From positions 19,391 through 83,390 of the forward strand of contig DATCKN010000012.1 of NCBI GenBank assembly GCA_036562185.1: DNA of 64,000 nucleotides, given 5' to 3'. This document shows, piece after piece, positions 36,401-44,646 of the stretch (the first letter of the stretch is position 1; every line of letters begins with the position of its first letter). Below the pieces are notes generated by a model, which was not told the origin of the DNA, did no database searches, and was given only the letters and a program-made list of their open reading frames with translations. This DNA is from Thermoclostridium sp036562185. GTDB taxonomy: Bacteria; Bacillota; Clostridia; DSM-8532. The position numbers and the translations under genes are program-made.

Positions 36401-36509
36401 AATATACACACAGATAAAGATTGATGAAATAGCCAATCCCGGTGCGGTAAAAATACGGCTCAGAAGCCTGATAGGAGCATTGGAGGAAAGGAAGAAGCAA
36501 ATTGGGTAA
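33498..36509 (+). CDS. Double-domain acyl-CoA dehydratase activase (BadF/HgdC type, DUF2229)
   Basis: Large ATPase of 1003 residues with two ASKHA/BadF domains in tandem. The first (about 25-290) has GIDIGSTTAKLIL and GSCAGGTGAFIDQMA with SRCGVFAKSD. The second (about 340-600) has GIDCGSTTTKLVL and ACSSGCGSFIETFA with TRCTVFMNSS. The cysteines match the ligands of the [4Fe-4S] cluster shared by HgdC-type dimers. A Cys-rich knot follows (VCKGCGNRCH...GNKCEKG, about 627-655), then a DUF2229 region. Related activases use ATP to push a low-potential electron into a dehydratase or double-cubane protein. The start is uncertain: ATG 33498 and ATG 33519 both have weak sites. It overlaps its partner gene by 8 nt. 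Confidence 0.88.
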   Translation: MQGSEQNMKSELGGITGIKLNTGLKNVLGIDIGSTTAKLILVQNGEITCQKYERHFSQVRRKIREMILEIEPLVGNEQLYVAISGSAGMGLADDAQLPFVQEVFATSELIKQLQPDTSVVIELGGEDAKIIFLKGCPEQRMNGSCAGGTGAFIDQMATLMNMSVDELDRLSLQSSKIYPIASRCGVFAKSDIQPLLNQGANKADIAAGIFQAVVDQTIAGLAQGRRIEGKVMFLGGPVYYCKGLRKRFAETLKLDENSAIFPEYGRFSVALGAALFASKQQNGLSYSELTEKLENCVGKRQNTVYLRPLFENEESFSEFKKRHQKANVEFLDIKDYTGNAYLGIDCGSTTTKLVLISDDKKILYSHYSSNKGNPVDIVREQLTGIYKLCGTRIRIKGSAVTGYGEDLIKHAFHIDDGIVETMAHFTAARHFNPDVDFILDIGGQDIKCFKIRNKTIDSVMLNEACSSGCGSFIETFAKSMGYNVEEFSRLGLKSKNPVDLGTRCTVFMNSSVKQAQKDGADISDISAGLSISVVRNALYKVIRAGSVEELGRNIVVQGGTFLNDAVLRSFELEIGRNVIRPQIAELMGAFGAALHAKSLGLEESSIISEDGLNNFTHNSVSTVCKGCGNRCHLTVNTFSGKEKFISGNKCEKGLGNGDSKAEEIPNLHEFKRNRLRNLPEGKNIRGTIGIPLSLGMYELAPFWHAIFTNLGFRVIFSGFSSRELYTKGQGSIPSDTVCYPAKLMHGHIETLLEKKTDYIFYPCLTYNFDEKTGNNHYNCPVVAYYAEVLNGNMESLKNTNFLFPYLNINNRRELAKELFSLFKPKYPDLTLKEIKRAVDVGYKEYIKWMDDLHKEGRRAIEYAKANNRRVLILAGRPYHIDPEIGHGIDKLAVSLGFVVITEDSISDIMKPEKVGVLNQWTYHARLYNAAEYAGHHDYCELVQLVSFGCGIDAITSDEVRAILERHGKIYTQIKIDEIANPGAVKIRLRSLIGALEERKKQIG

Positions 36510-37755
36510 AAGAAGAGATATAGTGCTTTTTACCAGGGAGATGAAAAAGGATTATACAATTCTGGCTCCAACAATGCTGCCCCTCCATTTTAAAATGATA
36601 GCCGGAGTGTTGAATTCCTATGGGTATCATATAAATATACTTGAAACTTCAGGAAAGCATATTATTGAAAAGGGGCTTAAATACGTGCATAATGATACGT
36701 GCTATCCCGCTCTCATTGTAATAGGCCAGTTGTTGGATGCTCTTGAAAGCGGAAAGTATGATCCTGATAAAACGGCGCTTTTGCTCACACAGACAGGAGG
36801 GGGCTGCAGGGCATCCAATTATGTATCATTGCTCAGGAAAGCGGTTGCAAAAGCCGGTTATAAAAATATGCCTGTAATATCACTGAATTTTGCCGGTCTG
36901 GAAAGACACCCCGGTTTCAGGCTAACGGTGCCAATGCTTTACCGGATGCTCTATGCGGTATTGTATGGAGATTTACTGATGACTTTAAGAAACCAATGCA
37001 GGCCATATGAGATTAATAAAGGAGAAAGTGATGCTCTGGCCGGCAAATGGGCTGAAAAACTTTCAAAGGAATTAAGCAAAGGCAGCAGGATCCGCTATAA
37101 AAAAATCAAGGAAAACTATGCCGATATAGTAAGGGATTTTTCGGAAATACCGCGTAGAGAAGAAAGAAAAGTAAAGGTCGGCATAGTGGGGGAGATCTAT
37201 GTAAAGTTTTCACCGATAGGGAATAACAACCTTGAGGAATTTTTAATATCGGAGGATGCTGAGCCTGTTATGCCGGGGCTTTTGGATTTTTGCCTGTACT
37301 GTGTTTATAACGGTGTGGTTGATTATAAACTTTACGGTATTCGCCGGGTAAAAGCTTTCTTTTGTAATATTCTGTACAAATATTTAATAAAGAAGCAACG
37401 GGATTTAATATGCAGTATAACTGATAACAGCAGCTTCAGGCCAATGGGCTTTTTCGAAAAGACCCGGTCTTTACCCGAAGGAGTGATAGGTCTTGGAGCA
37501 AAGATGGGAGAAGGCTGGCTTCTTACGGCAGAAATGTTTGAGCTGGCCGAGCAGGGGGTAAACGGAATAATCTGTACCCAGCCTTTTGGGTGCCTGCCAA
37601 ATCATATTGCAGGGAAAGGAATGATAAAACCGTTCCAGATGAGACATCCGGATGTGAATATTGTGGCAATAGATTATGATTCAGGTGCTTCCCGGATAAA
37701 CCAGGAAAACAGGATTAAGCTGATGCTGTCTGAAGCAAAAAGCAGGGCGGGTTGA
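36502..37755 (+). CDS. Activase-associated HgdB-like/DUF2229-type protein
   Basis: Protein of 417 residues encoded in coupled overlap with the activase gene. The TTG start at 36502 has AAGGAAG about 8 nt upstream, and the activase stop lies inside its first codons. Segments NDTCYPALIVIGQ, GGGCRASNY, LDFCLYCVYNG and ICTQPFGCLPNH supply several conserved cysteines, as in the iron-sulfur subunit family of 2-hydroxyacyl-CoA dehydratases and activase-related proteins. No HgdA/HgdB pair is nearby, so this two-gene unit is not a standard amino-acid fermentation dehydratase. Its substrate is unknown; the reading as an electron-activated Fe-S enzyme is inference from the family. Confidence 0.78.
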   Translation: MGKRRDIVLFTREMKKDYTILAPTMLPLHFKMIAGVLNSYGYHINILETSGKHIIEKGLKYVHNDTCYPALIVIGQLLDALESGKYDPDKTALLLTQTGGGCRASNYVSLLRKAVAKAGYKNMPVISLNFAGLERHPGFRLTVPMLYRMLYAVLYGDLLMTLRNQCRPYEINKGESDALAGKWAEKLSKELSKGSRIRYKKIKENYADIVRDFSEIPRREERKVKVGIVGEIYVKFSPIGNNNLEEFLISEDAEPVMPGLLDFCLYCVYNGVVDYKLYGIRRVKAFFCNILYKYLIKKQRDLICSITDNSSFRPMGFFEKTRSLPEGVIGLGAKMGEGWLLTAEMFELAEQGVNGIICTQPFGCLPNHIAGKGMIKPFQMRHPDVNIVAIDYDSGASRINQENRIKLMLSEAKSRAG

Positions 37756-37929
37756 TTTAGTCGCCCAAAGCCTAAATAGAATTATATAACTTTGGAATGC
37801 TGAAATCAGAAGGGGAGTAAACATTGGTATATTAGCCTTATGTGAAGTAACAGGGCAGGAATTGTTTAAGCTTTAACGGTGATTTGGTGCTCTGATTTAA
37901 TACATATTAATTAATAAGGGGATGATTTT

Positions 37930-38676
37930 TTGGATAAGGTTCTGGAAGCGGCAAAACTTATCAAAGAGTCGAAGAATGTAGTAGTTCTCACAGGTGCAGG
38001 CGCATCCACAGAAAGCGGTATTCCCGATTTCAGATCAAACGTAGGGCCCGCCAAAAGAAAGAAAAAATATGACTATCCTTCTGAGGTGCTTCTTAGCCAC
38101 AGCTTTTTTATGTCTAATACCGAAATTTTTTACGACTATTATATGAGCAACATGATTTACAGGGATGCAAAACCCAATGACTGCCATAAATCTCTTGCTG
38201 AAATGGAAAAGTATTGCAACGTTCTTGCCGTTATTACACAAAATATTGACGGGTTGCACCAGGAAGCAGGCTCTTCCGACGTTATAGAGCTGCATGGCTC
38301 AACTAAACGTAATTTCTGCATGAAATGCGGGAAAAAGTTCTCTTTGGATGATTTGTTTGAGCTGAATGAACCGGTTCCGAAATGTAATAAATGCGGTGGT
38401 TTAATAAAGCCCGATGTTGTTTTGTATGAGGAACCTTTGAATGAAAAGGATTTGACAAGAGCCATTAACCTGACCATGAAAGCAGATGTGCTTCTTGTGA
38501 TAGGTACAAGCCTTGTGGTTTACCCGGCAGCGGGTTTGCTGAACTATTACAGGGGAGGTAAGCTAATTATTATAAATATTGGAGCCACCCCATTCGACAG
38601 CATGGCAAAACTGGTGATACATGACAGTGCCGGCCAGGTTATGAAAAAGATTTTAGATAACTTAAGACAGGACTAA
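37930..38676 (+). CDS. Sir2-family NAD-dependent protein deacylase
   Basis: Sirtuin of 248 residues that removes acyl groups from lysine using NAD+. The NAD-binding motifs are GAGASTESGIPDFRS and TQNIDGLHQEAGS, the catalytic His lies in ELHGS, and the zinc is held by CMKCGKK and CNKCGG. The TTG start at 37930 follows AAGGGGATG. The arrangement matches the class of short bacterial sirtuins. It is convergent with the CapA-like gene and their 3' ends overlap by 4 bp, with no room for a terminator between them. Confidence 0.95.
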   Translation: MDKVLEAAKLIKESKNVVVLTGAGASTESGIPDFRSNVGPAKRKKKYDYPSEVLLSHSFFMSNTEIFYDYYMSNMIYRDAKPNDCHKSLAEMEKYCNVLAVITQNIDGLHQEAGSSDVIELHGSTKRNFCMKCGKKFSLDDLFELNEPVPKCNKCGGLIKPDVVLYEEPLNEKDLTRAINLTMKADVLLVIGTSLVVYPAAGLLNYYRGGKLIIINIGATPFDSMAKLVIHDSAGQVMKKILDNLRQD

Positions 38677-39893
38677 TCTGCATTCAGTTCATCACACAAT
38701 TTCAGGAATTTGTCCATTATCCTGTCTTTTTCCTCGCCTTCTGCAATGACAGGCTGATAATTGTTCCTGTTTGGTTCTGATGATATCAGGGCGGGGATGA
38801 TATTGCAGCTGCAGCTTATTATTTCGCCAAGCCCGGAATCGACAGTTATAATATGCTGGTATATTATTGTGTCCTTGTCCGAAGGATTGGATGAGCCGCC
38901 ATAGCAGAAGTTGCCAAGACTGTAAACTATGTTTTTGCCGTTGTATTTTTCCATGCCTTGGATTACATGCGGGTGGTGGCCTATAACCAGATCAACGCCG
39001 TTATCAATAGCATAATGTGCCATTCTCTTTTGCTGTGCGTTTGGAATATAGCTTCTCATATCACCCCAGTGATAATTAGCCACTATAAAATCAACACCCT
39101 GCTCTCTCATCTCGTTGACATGCTGTACCAGCAGTTTGTTTGATTTTTCTTCGTGGCTCCAGCCCTTATAACCCAAAAAGCCGATTTGAATGCCTTTTAC
39201 TTCGATAATAAAATATGTATCAAAATATGTGTATAAAATTCCTGCTTCGGTAAGAGTATTAACCGTATCTTCAAACCCCTGTTCAAGGTAGTCGAGGGTA
39301 TGGTTGTTTGCAAGGGTTACTCCTTCAACACTGCCTTTTACAAGAATTTCACAGTAGGATGGTTTGCCCTTGAAACGGTATTCCTTTTCCGCCTTTTTTA
39401 CAGCATTCGTAAATGTCCCCTCAAGATTTACAAAAGTAAAATCATCAGCCTCAAATACACACTTAACACCGCTAAAAAAGTATGACGGATCATTTACCTT
39501 TTCATAAACCTGGTCAAAGGTGTTCCAGGTATAAGACTCATCACTGCCTATCGTACAATCTCCTGCAAATGATAGAACGATTGTGTCAATATTGCTTTTT
39601 TCAACCTGCCCGGTGTCAGAAGGAGCAATATCTGACCGAAAAAGTGCATCGCCGGAAAATTTTGTGGAAGGTGTATCAGTATCGGTTACCGGTACATCGT
39701 CATAAACCGGCAATGTCAGCGGAGTATCATCCGACGGAGACGGTTCAGCGCTGACAGGTTGTAACAGTTCTTCATACTGAACCGATACTGGAGAAGCAGC
39801 ATCGGAACCAGATTCGAATGGTGATTCATATGCCATTGTTGACTTGCCGGCCATAAGCAGCAATGTGAGAAGCAAAATAAGTAATTTTTTCAT
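38673..39893 (-). CDS. Exported CapA-like (PGA_cap) metallophosphatase-fold protein
   Basis: Secreted or surface protein of 406 residues. The signal MKKLLILLLTLLLMAGKSTMA has no lipobox cysteine. A Ser/Pro/Asp-rich linker (about 25-95) precedes the CapA domain: LSFAGDCTIGSDE, VNLEGTFT, LANNHTLDYLEQG, GYKGWS, VANYHWG and IGHHPHVIQGMEKYNGK are the family motifs with metal-ligand Asp, Asn and His. The family includes poly-gamma-glutamate synthesis protein CapA, but no capB or capC lies here, so the role is open. Transcribed toward the sirtuin gene. Confidence 0.9.
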   Translation of the reverse strand: MKKLLILLLTLLLMAGKSTMAYESPFESGSDAASPVSVQYEELLQPVSAEPSPSDDTPLTLPVYDDVPVTDTDTPSTKFSGDALFRSDIAPSDTGQVEKSNIDTIVLSFAGDCTIGSDESYTWNTFDQVYEKVNDPSYFFSGVKCVFEADDFTFVNLEGTFTNAVKKAEKEYRFKGKPSYCEILVKGSVEGVTLANNHTLDYLEQGFEDTVNTLTEAGILYTYFDTYFIIEVKGIQIGFLGYKGWSHEEKSNKLLVQHVNEMREQGVDFIVANYHWGDMRSYIPNAQQKRMAHYAIDNGVDLVIGHHPHVIQGMEKYNGKNIVYSLGNFCYGGSSNPSDKDTIIYQHIITVDSGLGEIISCSCNIIPALISSEPNRNNYQPVIAEGEEKDRIMDKFLKLCDELNAD

Positions 39894-40102
39894 AGCTTAC
39901 CCGTAAAAAGCCGGAAGCATGCAGCTGGCGGCTAACGCGCGTGTTTTGGCGCGCAGTCTGTTACGCTGTTTAATTGTCCTATAGCTATATATAGTTGTTT
40001 ACCTGAAAAAAAGTACAGAAAATTTGAAGCGTATGGAATTGTTAAAACAGGATGAAACTTTTCTGTCATGTTGACATAAATGATGTGATAATGATTGTTT
40101 CG

Positions 40103-40111
40103 TGTTATAAT
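40103..40111 (+). promoter_or_regulatory. Extended -10 promoter of the dehydratase-aldolase operon
   Basis: TGTTATAAT ends at 40111. A consensus TTGACA at 40071-40076 is 29 bp away, too far to pair with it. The region is divergent from the CapA-like gene. Confidence 0.5.
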
Positions 40112-40181
40112 AGAATAAAGTAACAAATTGTACTGGCACTTTATGCCCTCAACATTATATCTTGAGACGGGGAAGATAATA

Positions 40182-41906
40182 ATGGGTGATTACCGGCAAA
40201 GAAGCATATCTGAACGCTTATTATGGGCCCAGTTTGATACCCTTCAGCTTGGCTCGGGGTGGGATGAAAAGGATATTTCAAAACCCCAGGTTTTAATAGA
40301 GGATGTATATGGTGACAGCCATCCGGGAAGCACACATCTTATTAAGCTGTCAGAGCAGGCGAAATATGGCGTGATTGAAGAAGGTGGTTTTGCAGCACAT
40401 TTCCATGCAACAGATGTTTGCGACGGTTGTGCGCAGGGGCATAACGGAATGAACATGATTTTAGCCTCGAGGGAAGCCATTTGCGATATGGTGGAGGTCC
40501 ACGGAAGTGTTGTTCCATGGGATGGAATTATACTTGCTTCATCCTGCGACAAATCGGTTCCTGCCCATTTAAAGGCTGCTGCAAGGCTTGACATACCGGC
40601 TGTCTTTATACCCGGCGGCAGCATGAGGCCGGGGCCTTATATGACAACATCCCTTGGAAATGGTGATATTTCTTTAAGGCAGAAAAAGGGGGAAATTACC
40701 GAAACAGAAATCCGCGATTATAAACTTACAGGATGCCCGTCTGAAGGAGCATGCTCATTCCTGGGGACTGCAAGCACAATGCAGTGCATGGCTGAAGCAT
40801 TGGGAATGGCATTGCCCGGAAGTGCTTTAGCTCCTGCAACCATGCGCGATATCCTTTCTTTTGCCCGAAATTCGGGAAGAAAGATTATGGAACTTGTAAA
40901 AAAGAACATTACCCCGTCAAAAATTATGACCAGAGAGGCATTTATAAATGCCATCATTATTCACAGTGCCATCGGCGGTTCTACAAATGCAACAATCCAC
41001 CTGCCATCAATAGCCAGAGAGCTTGGCATTATTCTTGAGCCCGAGTTGTTTGACGAAATTAATCATAAAATACCTCACATAGGAAATATTAACCCAAGCG
41101 GCAAGCATCTGACCGAATCTTTCTGGTTTGCAGGCGGTGTTCCAATGGTGCAGTTATTGCTGAAAGATTATTTGAATCTTGATGTATTAACAGTCACAGG
41201 AAAGACTCTCGGCGAAAATCTTGAAGATTTGCAGAAGGACAATTTCTTTGACAGGTATGTTGGTTACCTGGCTAATTACGGCTTAAAACGCGAAGATGTA
41301 ATAATACCTGTTGAAAAGGCAACGGAGAAAGGTTCTATTGCAATCCTGAAAGGAAATATCGCACCCGAAGGTGCAGTTGTAAAATACTCTGCATGTGCTG
41401 AAAACATGAGGAAGCATAAAGGGACGGCCAGGGTATATAATTCTGAAGAAGATGCTTATACTGCGGTGGTTAACGGAGATATAAATCCCGGAGAAATTAT
41501 AGTTATCAGGTATGAAGGGCCAAGGGGCAGCGGAATGCCCGAAATGCTGATGACAACCGAGGCAATTGTTTGCGACAGGAAACTGAACGGAACCGTTTCC
41601 CTTGTTACCGATGGCAGGTTTTCGGGTGCAACGAGGGGGGCTGCAATAGGGCATGTTTCTCCTGAAGCAGCTGCAGGCGGTCCGATAGCATTCATTGAAA
41701 CAGGGGATATTATCGAGTATGATATAGAAAAAAGGACTCTGAATGTAGTTGGCATTAAAGGAAAAGAAGTGCCTTTGGATGAAGTGGAAAGAGTATTTAA
41801 AGAGCGGAAAGAAAAATACGGGATTATTCCTCGTCCGCCACGGAAAGGGCTTTTTAAACGGTATACCGAGTCTGCCCTTTCGGCAATGGAGGGAGCAGGG
41901 TATTAA
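40182..41906 (+). CDS. IlvD/Edd-family dehydratase, likely sugar-acid dehydratase
   Basis: Iron-sulfur dehydratase of 574 residues. ATG 40182 follows GGGGAAG by 7 nt; the longer in-frame extension lacks a site. Cysteines in family positions occur in CDGCAQGHNGM (Cys80, Cys83), SSCDKSVPAHL (Cys122) and EGACSFLGTAST (Cys191), probable ligands of the Fe-S cluster. The family includes dihydroxy-acid dehydratase (IlvD), 6-phosphogluconate dehydratase and pentonate dehydratases. No other branched-chain genes are present. A DapA-family aldolase follows 14 bp downstream, which favours an aldonate (for example arabonate or xylonate) dehydratase. The exact substrate is not readable. Confidence 0.85.
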   Translation: MGDYRQRSISERLLWAQFDTLQLGSGWDEKDISKPQVLIEDVYGDSHPGSTHLIKLSEQAKYGVIEEGGFAAHFHATDVCDGCAQGHNGMNMILASREAICDMVEVHGSVVPWDGIILASSCDKSVPAHLKAAARLDIPAVFIPGGSMRPGPYMTTSLGNGDISLRQKKGEITETEIRDYKLTGCPSEGACSFLGTASTMQCMAEALGMALPGSALAPATMRDILSFARNSGRKIMELVKKNITPSKIMTREAFINAIIIHSAIGGSTNATIHLPSIARELGIILEPELFDEINHKIPHIGNINPSGKHLTESFWFAGGVPMVQLLLKDYLNLDVLTVTGKTLGENLEDLQKDNFFDRYVGYLANYGLKREDVIIPVEKATEKGSIAILKGNIAPEGAVVKYSACAENMRKHKGTARVYNSEEDAYTAVVNGDINPGEIIVIRYEGPRGSGMPEMLMTTEAIVCDRKLNGTVSLVTDGRFSGATRGAAIGHVSPEAAAGGPIAFIETGDIIEYDIEKRTLNVVGIKGKEVPLDEVERVFKERKEKYGIIPRPPRKGLFKRYTESALSAMEGAGY

Positions 41907-41920
41907 AAAGGAGAGTCAAC

Positions 41921-42814
41921 ATGAACGCTGATTATATAACCCCGGTGGTTACGGCATTTGACAGCAAAGGCAATCTTGATACTGATGCACTGAAAGCCAT
42001 ATACGATCATTTAATAAACAACGGAATAAAGGATATTGTTATTCTTGGCAGTATTGGCGAGTTTTTTGCGTTATCTTCTGATGTAAAGAAAGAATTAATT
42101 AAATTTGCAGTTAAATATATAAACAACAGGGCTAAAGTAATTGCCGGCACTGCCGGAGCAAACATGGCAGAGACTGTTGAGCTTACGAAATATGCCTTTC
42201 AACATGGGGCTGATGCTGTTATAGTTATTTCACCATACTATTTCAGTTTTAATGACAACAGCGTGGAAGAGTATTATGACATGGTGGCTGAAAATTGCCC
42301 CGGGGATTTATACCTGTACAACTTTCCCGACAGGACCGGATATGATGTTTCACCAGGAGTTACGCTTAATCTTGTCAGAAAGCACAAAAATATAGTGGGA
42401 TACAAGGACACATTGGCGGGAATGGACCATACAAGGGAACTGATAAAGCTGATTAAACCTGAGTTTCCGGAATTTAAAATTTATTCGGGTTTTGATGATA
42501 ACTTTGCACACAATGTGTTATCCGGGGGCGATGGGTGTATTGCCGGGTTATCAAATGTATTTCCCAAACTTTGCGTATCCTGGGCAAAGGCAATTGAGGA
42601 AAACGACATGGAGAAGGTATCGGATATACAGCAGACTGCAAATATATTGATGGATATTTACAATGTCGGCAGGCCATTTGTACCATATATTAAAAAGGCT
42701 ATGCAGATAACGGGCTTGCCAATCGAAGATTTCTGCACATTTCCAATGCCAAAGGTTACAGAAAGTGAAACAGAGAAAATAAGAAGCATACTGGAAAAAG
42801 CCAATATGCTTTAA
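41921..42814 (+). CDS. DapA/NanA-family aldolase, likely 2-keto-3-deoxy-sugar-acid aldolase
   Basis: Class I TIM-barrel lyase of 297 residues. The Schiff-base lysine is Lys162 in VGYKDTLAG and the partner tyrosine is Tyr133 in LYNFPDRTG. The usual GTTGE loop reads GSIGEF, unlike true dihydrodipicolinate synthases. AAAGGAGAG precedes the start, and it lies 14 bp after the IlvD/Edd gene. Dehydratase plus aldolase is the standard layout for non-phosphorylative sugar-acid breakdown to pyruvate and an aldehyde. Which aldonate is used is inference. Confidence 0.85.
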   Translation: MNADYITPVVTAFDSKGNLDTDALKAIYDHLINNGIKDIVILGSIGEFFALSSDVKKELIKFAVKYINNRAKVIAGTAGANMAETVELTKYAFQHGADAVIVISPYYFSFNDNSVEEYYDMVAENCPGDLYLYNFPDRTGYDVSPGVTLNLVRKHKNIVGYKDTLAGMDHTRELIKLIKPEFPEFKIYSGFDDNFAHNVLSGGDGCIAGLSNVFPKLCVSWAKAIEENDMEKVSDIQQTANILMDIYNVGRPFVPYIKKAMQITGLPIEDFCTFPMPKVTESETEKIRSILEKANML

Positions 42815-42838
42815 TCATAACAGGTACAGGGTGATTAC

Positions 42839-43342
42839 ATGTTTGAGATAAAGGAAATAAAAGCTGAGAATAAAAATGAATTATACAACCAGATAAATAC
42901 TTATCTTACAGGCTTAATCGGTGATGACTCCGACTGGCTTGCAGGTATATCAAATGCATGTTCGCTTTTAAACCAAACCCTTTCAGATATTAACTGGGTG
43001 GGTTTTTACCTGTGGAAAGGAAATGAACTTGTTTTAGGACCGTTTCAGGGAAAACCGGCATGTATCAGAATAGGCCTTGGTAAAGGTGTATGCGGTACTG
43101 CTGCAAAGACAAGAGAAGTTCAGGTCGTGGAAGACGTGGAACTGTTTCCCGGGCATATTGCATGTGACAGTGCATCAAGGTCTGAAATAGTAATACCAAT
43201 AATCAAAGAAGAAAAGCTTATAGGTGTTCTGGATATAGACAGCCCTATAAAAGCCCGTTTTGATAAACAGGATGCGCAGGGGTTGTCCGAATTTGTTAAT
43301 ATTTTAAACAAATATCTGGACTGGCCAGATACTTTTGTATAA
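42839..43342 (+). CDS. Free methionine-(R)-sulfoxide reductase (GAF domain)
   Basis: Reduces free L-methionine-(R)-sulfoxide with thioredoxin; cytosolic, 167 residues. Three cysteines match the catalytic set of the fRMsr family: Cys75 (KPACIRIG), Cys85 (KGVCGTAA) and Cys109 (GHIACDSAS). The core WVGFYLWKGNELVLGPFQG and SEIVIPIIKEEKLIGVLDID are typical. It begins 24 bp after the aldolase gene with AGGGTGA upstream, so it is probably co-transcribed. Linkage to sugar-acid breakdown has no obvious logic. Confidence 0.92.
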   Translation: MFEIKEIKAENKNELYNQINTYLTGLIGDDSDWLAGISNACSLLNQTLSDINWVGFYLWKGNELVLGPFQGKPACIRIGLGKGVCGTAAKTREVQVVEDVELFPGHIACDSASRSEIVIPIIKEEKLIGVLDIDSPIKARFDKQDAQGLSEFVNILNKYLDWPDTFV

Positions 43343-43346
43343 ATCT

Positions 43347-43757
43347 TCAGTATTCATTTTTTGAAGCTTTAATCCACAGAAGCTTTACCATACCCCAGCC
43401 AACAAGCGCGTAGATTGCCATTGCGATTATGGTGGCGGGATCAAACACAGATCTTGCTGACAGGCCTGTTGTGGATACCGGGTTGAATATGCCTGAAAAA
43501 GGTGCTATGAAAATACCCGTTATGGCATATAAAAATGATGTGAATCCACTTCTGGGATTGGCTCCAAGCAGCATGAAAATAAACCTTAGGCCCAGCAGGG
43601 TTTCAATCACTCCAAGTATATAGTAGATTATGCTTTTGGCCTTGAAATACCAGGTGGGCGTATGTTCGCGCTCTATAACTGCATTGCCTGAAGTTTGCCT
43701 TGAAAGGTGGACCACATTATCTTTTTTTTCCTGTGAAGTTTCTCTTGCATGATCCAT
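43347..43757 (-). CDS. YggT-family membrane protein
   Basis: Small integral membrane protein of 136 residues. The second Met (minus-strand start at 43757) is chosen because AGGGG then lies 8 nt upstream; the first Met would leave 2 nt. A polar N-terminus of about 40 residues is followed by YILGVIETLLGLRFIFMLLGANPRSGFTSFLYAITGIFIAPFSGIF, which contains the family's GANP-x(n)-F block, and then a final helix. Function unknown; YggT proteins are linked to membrane integrity and cell division. Convergent with the fRMsr gene. Confidence 0.88.
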   Translation of the reverse strand: MDHARETSQEKKDNVVHLSRQTSGNAVIEREHTPTWYFKAKSIIYYILGVIETLLGLRFIFMLLGANPRSGFTSFLYAITGIFIAPFSGIFNPVSTTGLSARSVFDPATIIAMAIYALVGWGMVKLLWIKASKNEY

Positions 43758-43985
43758 TATCATTACCCCTTGTATAATTTATATTGTATGAAACCATGGC
43801 AGTTATTGTGTCTCGAAATATTATGTTTATTCCTTAGTATTTTCGGAAAATGGTTTATTTATTCATTCTGAAATTTCCTGCAATTATAACCGGAGGTATT
43901 AACATAGTGGTGCCAGAAATGAAAAGAAGCACAATATAAGTTTTATTCATATAATGTTATGTAGTCTTTTTTGCGGAGGTTTGTA

Positions 43986-44570
43986 ATGCACGATTATTAT
44001 GCGATGCAATCATACTCACCGGTGTATGGGTATAGCGGAATGCGTATGCCGTCCAGGAACAGCTGGCAATATTACTCTGCTCAGCAGTCGTCACCCATGA
44101 TACAACAACCTCAAAGGGTTATAAGAGGGTTTGCACCATATACATACCCTCAAAATTTCATGGATGCTTTGGAACTAATACGGGAAGCTGTAAAAGGTGA
44201 AGCTGAAGACAGGGCATTTTACGAGTATTTGCTTGAAAATGCCCCTGACGATGAGGCAAGAGAGATAATCAGAGGAATACGGGATGATGAAATAAATCAC
44301 TTTTTCCTGTTTGGACAGGTATACAATGTTTTGACGGGACAAACACTTACATCACAGGAAGAAGCTGAGTTTGAAGAACCTGATTCATATTGCGCGGGCA
44401 TTGCAAGTGCAATTATCGGAGAACAGGATGCGGTTAAAAGGTACAGGCGAATTCTCTATGCACTTAACGACAGAGTATTAATCAACGTATTGACAGATAT
44501 AATAACTGATGAAATAAGGCACGGGATACTGTACAATTATTTGTATTCCAAGGCAAAATGTTCGGTTTAG
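43986..44570 (+). CDS. Ferritin-like (rubrerythrin-type) diiron protein
   Basis: Protein of 194 residues. ATG 43986 follows GGAGGTTTG. The first 55 residues are rich in Tyr, Ser, Gln, Met and Pro (MHDYYAMQSYSPVYGYSG; QYYSAQQSSPMIQQPQR), unlike catalytic rubrerythrins. The four-helix core (about 60-190) has ligands in VKGEAEDRAFYEYL, IRDDEINHFFLFGQ, IIGEQDAVKRYR and DIITDEIRHGIL, the ExxH-type pattern for a diiron site. The Tyr/Gln-rich head resembles spore-coat proteins of clostridia, so a spore-surface role is possible but not shown. Confidence 0.82.
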   Translation: MHDYYAMQSYSPVYGYSGMRMPSRNSWQYYSAQQSSPMIQQPQRVIRGFAPYTYPQNFMDALELIREAVKGEAEDRAFYEYLLENAPDDEAREIIRGIRDDEINHFFLFGQVYNVLTGQTLTSQEEAEFEEPDSYCAGIASAIIGEQDAVKRYRRILYALNDRVLINVLTDIITDEIRHGILYNYLYSKAKCSV

Positions 44571-44611
44571 AAAATCCGTTTACATCGGGTAAGTGCTGTC
44601 TGTTAGAGTTA

Positions 44612-44646
44612 AAAAAGAAGGCGGAGTAAAGCTCCGCCTTCTTTAT
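44612..44646. terminator. Bidirectional terminator between ferritin-like and EamA genes
   Basis: A perfect 13-bp stem (44614-44626 with 44632-44644) has a 5-nt loop, flanked by A on the left and T on the right, so it works for both convergent genes. Confidence 0.92.

Noticed and set aside
40071..40076. Consensus TTGACA as -35 for the IlvD/Edd gene
   Set aside because: The distance to the TATAAT at 40106 is 29 bp, too long for one promoter.
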